Below the pieces are notes generated by a model. That model was not told where the DNA came from. It saw only the letters and a program-made list of their open reading frames with translations, and did no database searches. Position numbers and translations under genes: made by a program. From NCBI GenBank assembly GCA_964585245.1, contig CAZPCV010000013.1:1-28636 (forward strand): a stretch of DNA of 28,636 bases, given 5' to 3'. Each line of letters starts with the position of its first letter. Position 1 is the first letter of the stretch. Below, piece by piece: positions 14,966 through 22,275 of the stretch. This DNA is from CAZEDL01 sp964585245. GTDB taxonomy: Bacteria; Patescibacteriota; Patescibacteriia; Magasanikbacterales; GWA2-37-8.

Positions 14966-15991
14966 TTAGGGTTTAATCAATAAATACAACAGGGCCATGC
15001 GTACGGCCAAACCATTTTGCACCTGCTGTTCTACGCGTGATTGGTTCGATTCCATCACGTCGGTCGAGATATCTACCTCACGATTAATTGGCCCTGCGTG
15101 CATGACGATGGCGTTTTTGTTCAAGAGCGGCAAGCGTCCGCGGTTCATGCAGTACAATTTGGAATAATCGCGCACCGTGGGGATATAGGCAGCCGCCGCG
15201 CGTTCGAGCTGGATGCGCAAAATATAAGCGACATCTACATCCTTAATGCCTTCTTCCATAGAATGAAAAACTTTGGCGCCAAAAACTTGCTCTACGCCTA
15301 CAGGTATAAGTGGGGGAGGAGCGACGACTCGAATGTTCATACCTAAACGCTTGGCAATGCGCACCAGTGACCCTGCCACACGGCTGTGCACAAAGTCACC
15401 GACAATCGCGATCGTTTTGCCTTGCAGACTGCCGAATTCTTCGAGCATGGTAAAAGCATCTAGTAATCCTTGGGTGGGGTGTTCGTGCCAGCCGTCACCC
15501 GCGTTAATCACCGGCGCTTTCACTTCTCGTGCAATCATGGCGGGCGCGAGTGCGTGTTTGTCGCGGATAATAATACAATCGGCATGCAGTTTATCCAGAG
15601 TTCTGGCCGTATCATTCAAGGTTTCGCCTTTCTTTTTCATGCTCGAAGAATCGCCGCTGACATTAATGGTATCGGCTCCCAAATGCTTGCCGGCTAATTC
15701 AAAGCTGCTGCGGGTGCGGGTGCTGTCTTCACAGAAAAAATTAATTATGGAAAAACCTTTGAGGAGATCTAATTTTTTTTTGCCGACCTCTTCAATAACC
15801 ACCTTTTTAAACAAGCACGCAGTTTCAAAAATAAGCTCGATATCCTGGTCGGTTAAATCATCAATGCTAAGCACGTTACGACCGGATAATTTTCTCTCAC
15901 TAATAGTCTGTTTGAACCAGACTGATAAACTGGGTGCTTGTTTAGCTTCCTGCACTAAGGCGGTTAGTTGCTTCGAGTCGGGTAGGCGCAT
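14966..15991 (-). CDS. pyrB: Aspartate carbamoyltransferase catalytic subunit
   Basis: 341 residues, about 30 more than the usual PyrB; the extra length is at the N-terminus (about 1-38) before GRNVLSIDDLT. It transfers the carbamoyl group to aspartate. Carbamoyl-phosphate site: EDSTRTRSSFE (88-98). The mobile catalytic loop SSSMKKKGET (115-124) supplies Ser and Lys. HPTQGLLD (171-178), ILRIQLER (257-264) and HAGPINREVDI (298-308) complete the active site. No regulatory pyrI gene is present. The start is 4 bases after the HAD gene and pyrC follows after 13. The N-terminal extension is read from the only ATG near the HAD stop; GRNVLS could follow a later non-ATG start, so the extension might be partly untranslated. 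Confidence 0.95.
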   Translation of the reverse strand: MRLPDSKQLTALVQEAKQAPSLSVWFKQTISERKLSGRNVLSIDDLTDQDIELIFETACLFKKVVIEEVGKKKLDLLKGFSIINFFCEDSTRTRSSFELAGKHLGADTINVSGDSSSMKKKGETLNDTARTLDKLHADCIIIRDKHALAPAMIAREVKAPVINAGDGWHEHPTQGLLDAFTMLEEFGSLQGKTIAIVGDFVHSRVAGSLVRIAKRLGMNIRVVAPPPLIPVGVEQVFGAKVFHSMEEGIKDVDVAYILRIQLERAAAAYIPTVRDYSKLYCMNRGRLPLLNKNAIVMHAGPINREVDISTDVMESNQSRVEQQVQNGLAVRMALLYLLIKP

Positions 15992-15995
15992 AATA

Positions 15996-16613
15996 TTAAA
16001 TAATTATAGATAATTGTTGCCAATCCTTGTGTAGTTGTTTGTTAGAGGTAAATAACATCGGGTAAAAACCGATTTGTTTTGCCTGTTCAAAATTTTTTTC
16101 TGCATCATCAATGAAAATAGCTTCGGTGGGTTTGACCTGTAGTTCGTTAAATAATATCTGAAACGCTTCCGGGGAGGGTTTCTGGTGGCCGATCTCGGCC
16201 GAAATAATCGTAGCGTCAAACACTCGTTCCAAACCAGTAGCTTGTAGTTTACCTCGTAAGTCGCTCGTATTATTGCTTAGTAAGCCTAATTTAAATCCTT
16301 GTTTACGTAAGCCTGGTAACCAGGAAATTAAATCATGGTTAAGTTGTCGTTTCAATCGACGTTCCCGAATGAGCTGTTTCAATTCCTTGGTACGAGTAAA
16401 ATTTTTATCAAGCGCGGTAATAGCCATTAAGACCACCTCTTTCCAGTCGCGGTTTTCTATATTGGTTAAATGATTGTGGCGGTAATATTCCTCACGAAAC
16501 TCATCAAAAGGCAGTCCGGCCCACTCAGCAATAGCGGGCATGATTGGTCCGTCGGTATATAACTCCAATACCCCACCGTAATCAAAACAAATCGCTCGGA
16601 TATTCTGCTGCAT
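15996..16613 (-). CDS. HAD-superfamily hydrolase, subfamily IA
   Basis: 205 residues. Motif I is FDYGGVL (10-16), with the nucleophile Asp11 but Gly where most phosphatases have the second Asp, as in YihX-like members. Motif II is LLSNNT (111-116), motif III Lys145 in GHQKPSPEAF and motif IV FIDDAEKN (167-174). A helical cap lies between motifs I and II. It probably removes phosphate from a small molecule. The place in the operon, between carB (20 bases) and pyrB (4 bases), suggests a link to pyrimidine metabolism, for example dephosphorylating a nucleotide or a side product, but no sequence feature fixes the substrate. Confidence 0.88.
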   Translation of the reverse strand: MQQNIRAICFDYGGVLELYTDGPIMPAIAEWAGLPFDEFREEYYRHNHLTNIENRDWKEVVLMAITALDKNFTRTKELKQLIRERRLKRQLNHDLISWLPGLRKQGFKLGLLSNNTSDLRGKLQATGLERVFDATIISAEIGHQKPSPEAFQILFNELQVKPTEAIFIDDAEKNFEQAKQIGFYPMLFTSNKQLHKDWQQLSIII

Positions 16614-16633
16614 AAGGGAGGCCCTAACAAAAT

Positions 16634-19600
16634 TTAAACAAATTTTTCACACTTCGTATATTCCTGCCACGATAGCACCGGCAATTTTGTCAGCGGCAAT
16701 TCGGCCAAGCAGCGCAGGAATAATTGTGCTAATTGTATGTTGGTAATGAGGGGAATATGATGATCGGTTGCCAGACGCCGTAGGGCAAAGCCGCTGGTGG
16801 TCTGGTCTGATCCGCCATTGCGGGGAATATTAATAATCAGATCAACGGCTTGGCGGGTCAAAATTGTCCGAATATTTGGCTCATCTTTTTCTTGAGTCTT
16901 GAATACGCGGGTACTCGCAATGCCATTAGCATCTAAAAAATCATGTGTGCCAGCGGTTGCGTAGAGCGCCCAGCCCTGATCGGCGATGGCTTTGATTTGT
17001 TCTAATAATTTACTTTTTTTGTCGCCGCCAATTGAGACGAGCAGTCGCTTGCCCTTTATTTCTTGTTCGGTCGCCAGCCAGGAAGTAATAAATGATTCCA
17101 GGTAGGTACGCCCTAGGCAGCCCACTTCACCGGTCGAGGCCATTTCTACGCGCGTGACGGGGTCGGCTCCCTTTACACGTTGGTAAGAAAATTGAGGTGT
17201 TTTAACACCGACATAATTTAATTCTAACGTTTCAAAATGTCGTTGTGTTGGCAATTTGTTCAAGAGTGAACGGGTAGCTAATTCGATAAAATTATGCGTG
17301 GTTACTTTGGACACAAAGGGGAACGAGCGAGAAGCACGCAAATTGCATTCAATTACTTTTAATTCGTTGTCGCGCCCCAGGAATTGGATATTAAACGGTC
17401 CGGTAATTTTTAGAGCGGCTACGATTTGCCGCGCGATTTGTTTGGCTTTGCGAATCGTGCCTAGGTAGAGCCGCTGCGGAGGCAAGACGATGGTCGCGTC
17501 ACCCGAATGTACGCCGGCATTTTCTACATGCTCGGAAATAGCATCGATTACGATTTGGCCGTCTTTCGCTACACCATCAATTTCTAATTCTTTCGCATTC
17601 AAAATAAATTGAGAAATAACCACGGGATGCTCGGTAGATAATTGTGTAGCTTCGTTCAGATAATCGATCAACTCCTCGTCGTTCGTAATCACGTTCATGG
17701 CTGCACCCGACAAAACATACGATGGTCGGACCAAAATCGGGTAGTTATATTCCTGCGCAAATTGGCGCGCTTTGTCGAGGCTCGTTACTTCAGCCCAGGC
17801 CGGTTGATCGATGTGTAAGGTATTAAGAAGGGTAGAGAATTTTTTGCGATCCTCGGCCATGTCGATAGATTCGGCCGTGGTGCCGAGCAAATGATAGCCG
17901 GCTTGCGCCAGCGGACGCGCTAAATTATTGGCGATCTGTCCGCCGACGGATACAATCAGCCCTTTCGTTTGTTCAAAATCTGCAATATCCCGTACCCGTT
18001 CAAGAGTTAATTCTTCAAAGTATAATCGGTCCGATTCGTCATAATCGGTAGAAACAGTTTCCGGATTGGAGTTAATGATGATAGAAGTTTCCCTCAGCGA
18101 TCGGAGCGTGCGAGATGTATTAACCGCGCACCAATCAAATTCTACCGATGAGCCAATGCAATATGGGCCAGAGCCTAAAATGATCAAGGGTTTTTTGGGG
18201 CAGCGTTTGATATCGTTCTTAGTACCATGATACGTAAGGTATAGATAATTTGTTTGAGCGGGAAATTCACCAGCCAAAGTATCGATTTGTTTAATGACCG
18301 GCGTGATGTGGTTTTTTAAACGTAATTGCCGAATTTTTTCTTCGGTCATTGATTGTATCTTGGCGATAGCTTTGTCGCCAAAACCCATCTGTTTAGCAGT
18401 TCTTAATAATTCCGGAGACAGTTTTTCTGTTTGTAGTCGTGCTTCGGTGTCAAAAATAGCCTTTATATGGTGGATAAACCAGGCATCAATTTTTGAGAAC
18501 GAACAGATTTTTTCGACTGACAAGCCATGCTTTAATCCTTCATAAATTGCAAACAAGCGGCGATCGGTGGCCCGTTCAATTTCTTGCGCGTAATTTTTTA
18601 TTTCTACCGGATAATCCGATACGCCATTCGCACCGATATTAAGCATGCGCACGCCTTTTTGGAGTGCTTCGGGGAAGCTGCGCCCGATCGCCATCACTTC
18701 ACCTACGCTTTTCATTTCCGTACCGATTTCGCGGCTGTTAATTTTGAATTTCGTCAGATCCCAGCGGGGAATTTTTACCACTACATAATCAAGGGCCGGC
18801 TCAAAACAGCTGGTGGTTTTTTTGGTAATTGCGTTCGGGATTTCGTGTAACTTTTTACCGAGCGCCAGTTTGGCAGCGACAAAAGCGAGCGGATAACCGG
18901 TTGCTTTACTCGCGAGCGCACTCGATCGGCTAAGGCGAGCATTCATTTCGATCACGCGATAATCGCCGTTTTTTGGGTTAAGGGCAAACTGCACGTTGCC
19001 TTCACCTACAATTCCCATTTTTCGCGCCACTCGAATCGTAACTTCGCGCAAGAGGTGAAATTCTTGGTTGGTAAGGGTTTGCGAAGGTGCGACCACGATA
19101 CTTTCGCCCGTATGAATGCCCATGGGGTCGAAATTTTCCATGTTACAGATCGTGAGCGTGGTGTCGTTGCTGTCACGCACGACTTCGTATTCAATTTCTT
19201 TCCAGCCCGATAAATATTCTTCGATCAAAATTTGTGGCGCGTTATGGAGTACGGCGGTGGCACGTTCGCGTAATTCTTCGGCTGTTGCAATTTTACCTGA
19301 CCCTAATCCGCCGAGTGAAAATCCGGAGCGCAACATGATCGGGTAGCCGATTTTCTCGGCCGCGGCAAGAGCGTCCTCTGTGGTGGTGACGGCGTAGCTG
19401 AGCGGAGTTTTTACGTCAATCGACAGGAGTGCTTGCTTAAATAAGTCCCGATCTTCGGTGAGTCGAATGGAAGCAACCGGTGTACCCAGTACGGCCACGC
19501 CGTATTTTTCAAGCACGCCCGCGGCATCAAGCGAGAGCCCTAGGTTAAGTGCCGTCTGGCCGCCAAAAGCCAGCAGAATTCCGTCCGGCCGCTCCTTTTT

Positions 19601-19831
19601 AATAATTTCCGTTACCGTCTGAATATTTAAGGGCTGCAGATACACTTGATCAGCAAGACCAGGGTCAGTTTGCACGGTCGCGATATTAGGATTTACCAGC
19701 ACGGTTTTAGCCCCTTCTTGTTTCAGAGCTTTTAATGCTTGCGAACCGGCATAATCAAATTCACCGGCTTGGCCGATACGCAGGCCGCCAGAACCCAGAA
19801 CAATAACTTTTTTGATAGTAGATTTTTTCAC
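16634..19831 (-). CDS. carB: Carbamoyl-phosphate synthase large subunit
   Basis: 1065 residues from a GTG start. Two ATP-grasp halves make carbamoyl phosphate from bicarbonate, ammonia and two ATP. The first half opens with GSGGLRIGQAGEFDYAGSQ (13-31), the second with GSGPYCIGSSVEFDWCAVN (553-571). The C-terminal methylglyoxal-synthase-like regulatory domain (about 928-1045) includes LYATAGTHDFL. The wording of both opening motifs, NPETVSTDYD, RPSYVLSGAAMNV and SEHVENAGVHSGDAT is closer to eukaryotic CAD and Bacteroidota enzymes than to E. coli CarB. GTG at 19831 gives the family N-terminus (VKKSTIKKVIVLG); a TTG at 19858 in frame is the alternative. It lies 73 bases after carA. Confidence 0.95.
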   Translation of the reverse strand: MKKSTIKKVIVLGSGGLRIGQAGEFDYAGSQALKALKQEGAKTVLVNPNIATVQTDPGLADQVYLQPLNIQTVTEIIKKERPDGILLAFGGQTALNLGLSLDAAGVLEKYGVAVLGTPVASIRLTEDRDLFKQALLSIDVKTPLSYAVTTTEDALAAAEKIGYPIMLRSGFSLGGLGSGKIATAEELRERATAVLHNAPQILIEEYLSGWKEIEYEVVRDSNDTTLTICNMENFDPMGIHTGESIVVAPSQTLTNQEFHLLREVTIRVARKMGIVGEGNVQFALNPKNGDYRVIEMNARLSRSSALASKATGYPLAFVAAKLALGKKLHEIPNAITKKTTSCFEPALDYVVVKIPRWDLTKFKINSREIGTEMKSVGEVMAIGRSFPEALQKGVRMLNIGANGVSDYPVEIKNYAQEIERATDRRLFAIYEGLKHGLSVEKICSFSKIDAWFIHHIKAIFDTEARLQTEKLSPELLRTAKQMGFGDKAIAKIQSMTEEKIRQLRLKNHITPVIKQIDTLAGEFPAQTNYLYLTYHGTKNDIKRCPKKPLIILGSGPYCIGSSVEFDWCAVNTSRTLRSLRETSIIINSNPETVSTDYDESDRLYFEELTLERVRDIADFEQTKGLIVSVGGQIANNLARPLAQAGYHLLGTTAESIDMAEDRKKFSTLLNTLHIDQPAWAEVTSLDKARQFAQEYNYPILVRPSYVLSGAAMNVITNDEELIDYLNEATQLSTEHPVVISQFILNAKELEIDGVAKDGQIVIDAISEHVENAGVHSGDATIVLPPQRLYLGTIRKAKQIARQIVAALKITGPFNIQFLGRDNELKVIECNLRASRSFPFVSKVTTHNFIELATRSLLNKLPTQRHFETLELNYVGVKTPQFSYQRVKGADPVTRVEMASTGEVGCLGRTYLESFITSWLATEQEIKGKRLLVSIGGDKKSKLLEQIKAIADQGWALYATAGTHDFLDANGIASTRVFKTQEKDEPNIRTILTRQAVDLIINIPRNGGSDQTTSGFALRRLATDHHIPLITNIQLAQLFLRCLAELPLTKLPVLSWQEYTKCEKFV

Positions 19832-19838
19832 ACTCAAA

Positions 19839-19866
19839 ATACTATAACAGGTTAACAATGTTTCAA
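19839..19866 (-). promoter_or_regulatory. Possible internal promoter for carB
   Basis: On the minus strand, TTGAAA (19866-19861), a 16-base spacer and TAGTAT (19844-19839). The predicted start falls within about 2 bases of the carB GTG, so any message would be essentially leaderless. The -10 is the same hexamer as in the NIF3-gene and ruvA promoters. Confidence 0.4.
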
Positions 19867-19904
19867 TTAATAACGGTTAAAGTGGTATCTTGTTAGTGAT
19901 TGAA

Positions 19905-20948
19905 TTAGAGTAAATCAAAGAATTTTTGAAATAAATCTCTGGTATCTGTCGGCCCCGGCGCAGCTTCGGGGTGAAATTGTACCGAAAAAAACGGTAATTT
20001 TTTATGAGCGACACCTTCGACCGAGCCATCATTCAAATTTTTAAAGTTTACATACCACTCTTTGGGTAACGTTTTTTCATCAACGGCATATCCGTGATTT
20101 TGGCTAGTAATAACGGCCTGTCCCGTGGTTTCATTCAAACACGGCTGGTTGTGGCCCCGGTGCCCGAACCGCAATTTATACGTTTTTGCTCCGGCGGCAA
20201 GTGCCATCAACTGTGAACCCAGGCAAATACCAAAAATCGGTTTTTTACTTTTAAAAGCTTGTTTCAAAATCGCAATGGTTGCCGTGCATTTTTCCGGATC
20301 GCCCGGCCCGTTAGAAATAAAAACACCGTCAAAATCTTCTTTCGTGTAATCGTAATCGTAGGGAACGCGTTTGACGGTAAGCGGGAAGCGAGTCAGGCAA
20401 CGGATAATGTTTTCTTTCATGCCGCAATCAACGGCAATAATAGTTTTTTTACCGTGGCCATAGAGCCTAGGTGCGGAAATAGTAACTTCGCCAACCACAT
20501 TTTTGTTCAGAGCGGTGGGTAGCGGGCGGCTAGCTTTTTTACCACTTATAATTCCCATCATTGATCCCGCTCCGCGTAATTCTTGGGTCAGGGCGCGCGT
20601 ATCCACCTCGGTCATAAGAGGTACGTGTTGCTCTTCCAGCCATTTTGCCAGCGATGTAGTACTGTTGGTATGACTCCAGTTGGCGCAGCTTTCGCTAACT
20701 ATCACGCCGGACGCATGAATTTTCTCCGATTCCCAGGTAGTTGGATCAGGAACGCCATAATTACCGATCAGAGGCGAGGTAAAGACCAGAATTTGTCCTT
20801 TGTACGAAGGATCGGTGAGTGATTCTACATAGCCAGTCATGCCGGTCGTGAAGACGACCTCCCCGGTAAATTCCTGATGGTTTTGCCAGAGAGGGGAAAG
20901 ACCGGTAAAGCGGGCACCGTTTTTGAGTGTAAGGTAAGAGGGGAACAT
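19905..20948 (-). CDS. carA: Carbamoyl-phosphate synthase small (glutaminase) subunit
   Basis: 347 residues. It hydrolyses glutamine and passes ammonia to CarB. The N-terminal CarA domain includes FTTGMTGYVESLTDPSYKGQ (33-52) and SPLIGNYG. The class I amidotransferase domain has ISNGPGDP (211-218), the nucleophile Cys242 in FGICLGSQ (239-246; Ser replaces the usual His before Gln), KLRFGHRGHNQP (258-269), SQNHGYAVD (282-290) and VQFHPEAAPGP (323-333) with His326 and Glu328. I use ATG 20948 because it gives the family start; the frame stays open upstream to 21074, but that extension would run through a terminator hairpin and the promoter. It is the first gene of the pyrimidine cluster. Confidence 0.95.
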   Translation of the reverse strand: MFPSYLTLKNGARFTGLSPLWQNHQEFTGEVVFTTGMTGYVESLTDPSYKGQILVFTSPLIGNYGVPDPTTWESEKIHASGVIVSESCANWSHTNSTTSLAKWLEEQHVPLMTEVDTRALTQELRGAGSMMGIISGKKASRPLPTALNKNVVGEVTISAPRLYGHGKKTIIAVDCGMKENIIRCLTRFPLTVKRVPYDYDYTKEDFDGVFISNGPGDPEKCTATIAILKQAFKSKKPIFGICLGSQLMALAAGAKTYKLRFGHRGHNQPCLNETTGQAVITSQNHGYAVDEKTLPKEWYVNFKNLNDGSVEGVAHKKLPFFSVQFHPEAAPGPTDTRDLFQKFFDLL

Positions 20949-20952
20949 GATC

Positions 20953-20982
20953 AAAAAAATAGCCACCCCTGTGCGGGTGGCC
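20953..20982 (-). terminator. Attenuator-like terminator in front of carA
   Basis: On the minus strand, GCCACCC (20981-20975), a 6-base loop, GGGTGGC (20968-20962), two bases and seven T (20959-20953). The U-tract ends four bases before the carA ATG. It lies downstream of carA's own promoter, so it can end transcripts before the structural genes. No alternative antiterminator pairing was found by eye. Confidence 0.8.
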
Positions 20983-20986
20983 GTAA

Positions 20987-21031
20987 TTATGTGTACAAAA
21001 GGGCTAGATTGTGGGAAGTGAGTTTCAACAT
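20987..21031 (-). CDS. Possible carA leader peptide (14 residues)
   Basis: Minus-strand ATG at 21031 starts about 8 bases after the predicted transcript start and reads MLKLTSHNLALLYT, then TAA (20989-20987), four bases before the attenuator stem. A ribosome finishing here would cover the base of the hairpin, the logic used in the E. coli pyrBI leader. It has no Shine-Dalgarno sequence, as with most genes in this window, and is in a different frame from carA. Confidence 0.4.
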   Translation of the reverse strand: MLKLTSHNLALLYT

Positions 21032-21045
21032 AAGATATCTGTAGC

Positions 21046-21074
21046 AGTATACCAAGGCAGGCGGCAGGCTTCAA
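21046..21074 (-). promoter_or_regulatory. Promoter of the pyrimidine operon
   Basis: On the minus strand, TTGAAG (21074-21069), a 17-base spacer and TATACT (21051-21046) preceded by TGG, giving an extended -10 (TGGTATACT). The predicted start is near 21039, about 90 bases before the carA ATG, leaving room for the leader peptide and attenuator. Confidence 0.7.
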
Positions 21075-21100
21075 GAGTGAGTGTGGATAATGAACAAGAA

Positions 21101-21135
21101 AACAAAAAATCCTTATTATTTAAGGACTTTTTGTT
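21101..21135 (-). terminator. Terminator after the GC-rich membrane gene
   Basis: Arms 21101-21115 and 21121-21135 are complementary except for one position, with a 5-base loop; the core is TCCTTA/TAAGGA. Read on the minus strand, the stem is followed by TTTTTTGTT. It separates the membrane gene (stop 21207) from the carA promoter (21074), and its symmetry allows action on both strands. The 70 GC-rich bases up to 21207 show no gene. Confidence 0.8.
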
Positions 21136-21206
21136 CTTTGTCTGCAGAAAAAGTTGTTTTCGGCAGAAAGAGAGAGTCCGTTGGCGCGAGGCTAGGTGGA
21201 CGAGGC

Positions 21207-22106
21207 CTAGGGGGTTGGAATGGAGAGGCGCGCCCTGCGCTGACGCTCGTGGTACTGGTATCGCACGAGCGTGATAGCTAGGCATCCGGCGCTGATGAGC
21301 AGGTCGCTAATCAGCAAAGGTTTGCCTGCCAGCAGCTGCAGGATTAGCGGTCCGACAGTAATGAAACCGTCATACACTAATCCGATCACCAGCGCCGGAT
21401 CAGTGAATTGCATATAAGCGGTAGAGAGCCCGCGGGTGATAGTCCGCGAGGCGATACCTCCGCCGATGCCACCCAGCATTAGCAGCGCCAAATCGGGAAA
21501 GGGCTGGCTTGCAGCCCCCCAGGTTGCAAGCAGAGCCGCTGCGAGGAAATTAATCCCCGCGTGGGCGCGGCTATCGCCGGGGAGGAGCTTGATACTAAGG
21601 TTTATCAGCAGGTAGCCACCAATAGCTATTCCAATAAACCAGAACCCTGAAAGTGGTAGCCCGGTGCGCCAGTGTGAGACCGCCCTCCACACAACCAGGC
21701 CGGTCATGAGGAGGGTCATGCTGATGTCGAACATCGAGACGCGTTGGCCGATTCCGCTCCCCAATTTTTTTGGCATGGCCCAAAAAAAGAAGGGCGAGAG
21801 CAGTACTAACCCGTCATATACGAGCCCCGCCCCAAGGTCTGGGGACAGGGCGGCGTACGCCCGGGGAATACTGGTGGCAACAAGCACGACAGCCATCCCC
21901 CCCAGGCCGACAGCGCCGACCCGCCGCCAAGTCAGGGGGGTAGACTGGGCGCCCGCGGCGTGCCGCAGGCAGAGCATTCCGCCGACAGCTTGTGCCAAGG
22001 CCATGGCCAGCAGGCTTTTGCCCGCCAGCCAAAAGACAGTGGAGAGCAGAACGTATCCTACGATAGCCACAGCTGGCCACCGCAGTTGTGGTTTTTGTTC
22101 CGTCAT
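21207..22106 (-). CDS. GC-rich multi-pass membrane protein, two-repeat type
   Basis: 299 residues with about eight to ten hydrophobic helices and no family I can name with confidence. The protein appears to be an internal duplication: SPDLGAGLVYDG (88-99) recurs as TDPALVIGLVYDG (235-247), each followed by a hydrophobic helix, about 147 residues apart. That layout recalls two-repeat carriers such as the DMT superfamily. The C-terminus is Arg-rich (YQYHERQRRARL), consistent with a cytosolic end. ATG 22106 is chosen over the upstream start at 22172 because AGAGGA precedes it, a real Shine-Dalgarno site, unlike its neighbours. The gene is visibly richer in G and C than all surrounding genes, with its own promoter and terminator, suggesting transfer from another lineage. 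Confidence 0.75.
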   Translation of the reverse strand: MTEQKPQLRWPAVAIVGYVLLSTVFWLAGKSLLAMALAQAVGGMLCLRHAAGAQSTPLTWRRVGAVGLGGMAVVLVATSIPRAYAALSPDLGAGLVYDGLVLLSPFFFWAMPKKLGSGIGQRVSMFDISMTLLMTGLVVWRAVSHWRTGLPLSGFWFIGIAIGGYLLINLSIKLLPGDSRAHAGINFLAAALLATWGAASQPFPDLALLMLGGIGGGIASRTITRGLSTAYMQFTDPALVIGLVYDGFITVGPLILQLLAGKPLLISDLLISAGCLAITLVRYQYHERQRRARLSIPTP

Positions 22107-22150
22107 TACGTTTCCTCTTTTTCTAATTTTTGTGTAACGAAGAACAGAAG

Positions 22151-22179
22151 AGTAAACCATTTTTTGGCTCAACTGTCAA
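22151..22179 (-). promoter_or_regulatory. Promoter of the GC-rich membrane gene
   Basis: On the minus strand, TTGACA (22179-22174), a 17-base spacer and TTTACT (22156-22151), leaving a leader of about 40 bases before ATG 22106. It directly follows the terminator hairpin of the giant gene, with the -35 hexamer touching the terminator's T-rich tail. Confidence 0.65.
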
Positions 22180-22209
22180 TAAAATCAGCTATTTGTGTAA
22201 TAGCTGATT
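22178..22209 (-). terminator. Terminator after the giant gene
   Basis: A perfect 11-base stem, AATCAGCTATT (22209-22199 on the minus strand) and AATAGCTGATT (22193-22183), with a 5-base loop, followed by TTTATT. It lies 67 bases after the giant gene's stop. Confidence 0.75.
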
Positions 22210-22275
22210 GACAAAGTAAATAGATTGTAAAGCCGGTCTTAGTTACTGTAATTTTTCCCGTAATAATTTTTAAAA

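Noticed and set aside
15273..16013. 246-codon plus-strand frame opposite pyrB
   Set aside because: Antisense shadow of a strongly conserved pyrB; no motif, no promoter, low-complexity Ser/Leu-rich product.
19905..21074. carA with a 42-residue N-terminal extension
   Set aside because: The extension would be encoded by the promoter, leader and attenuator hairpin, and has no resemblance to CarA; ATG 20948 gives the normal start.
21011..21274. Arg-rich plus-strand frame opposite the end of the membrane gene
   Set aside because: It runs antisense through the carA promoter region, a terminator and the GC-rich gene's end; the composition follows the other strand and no family features are visible.
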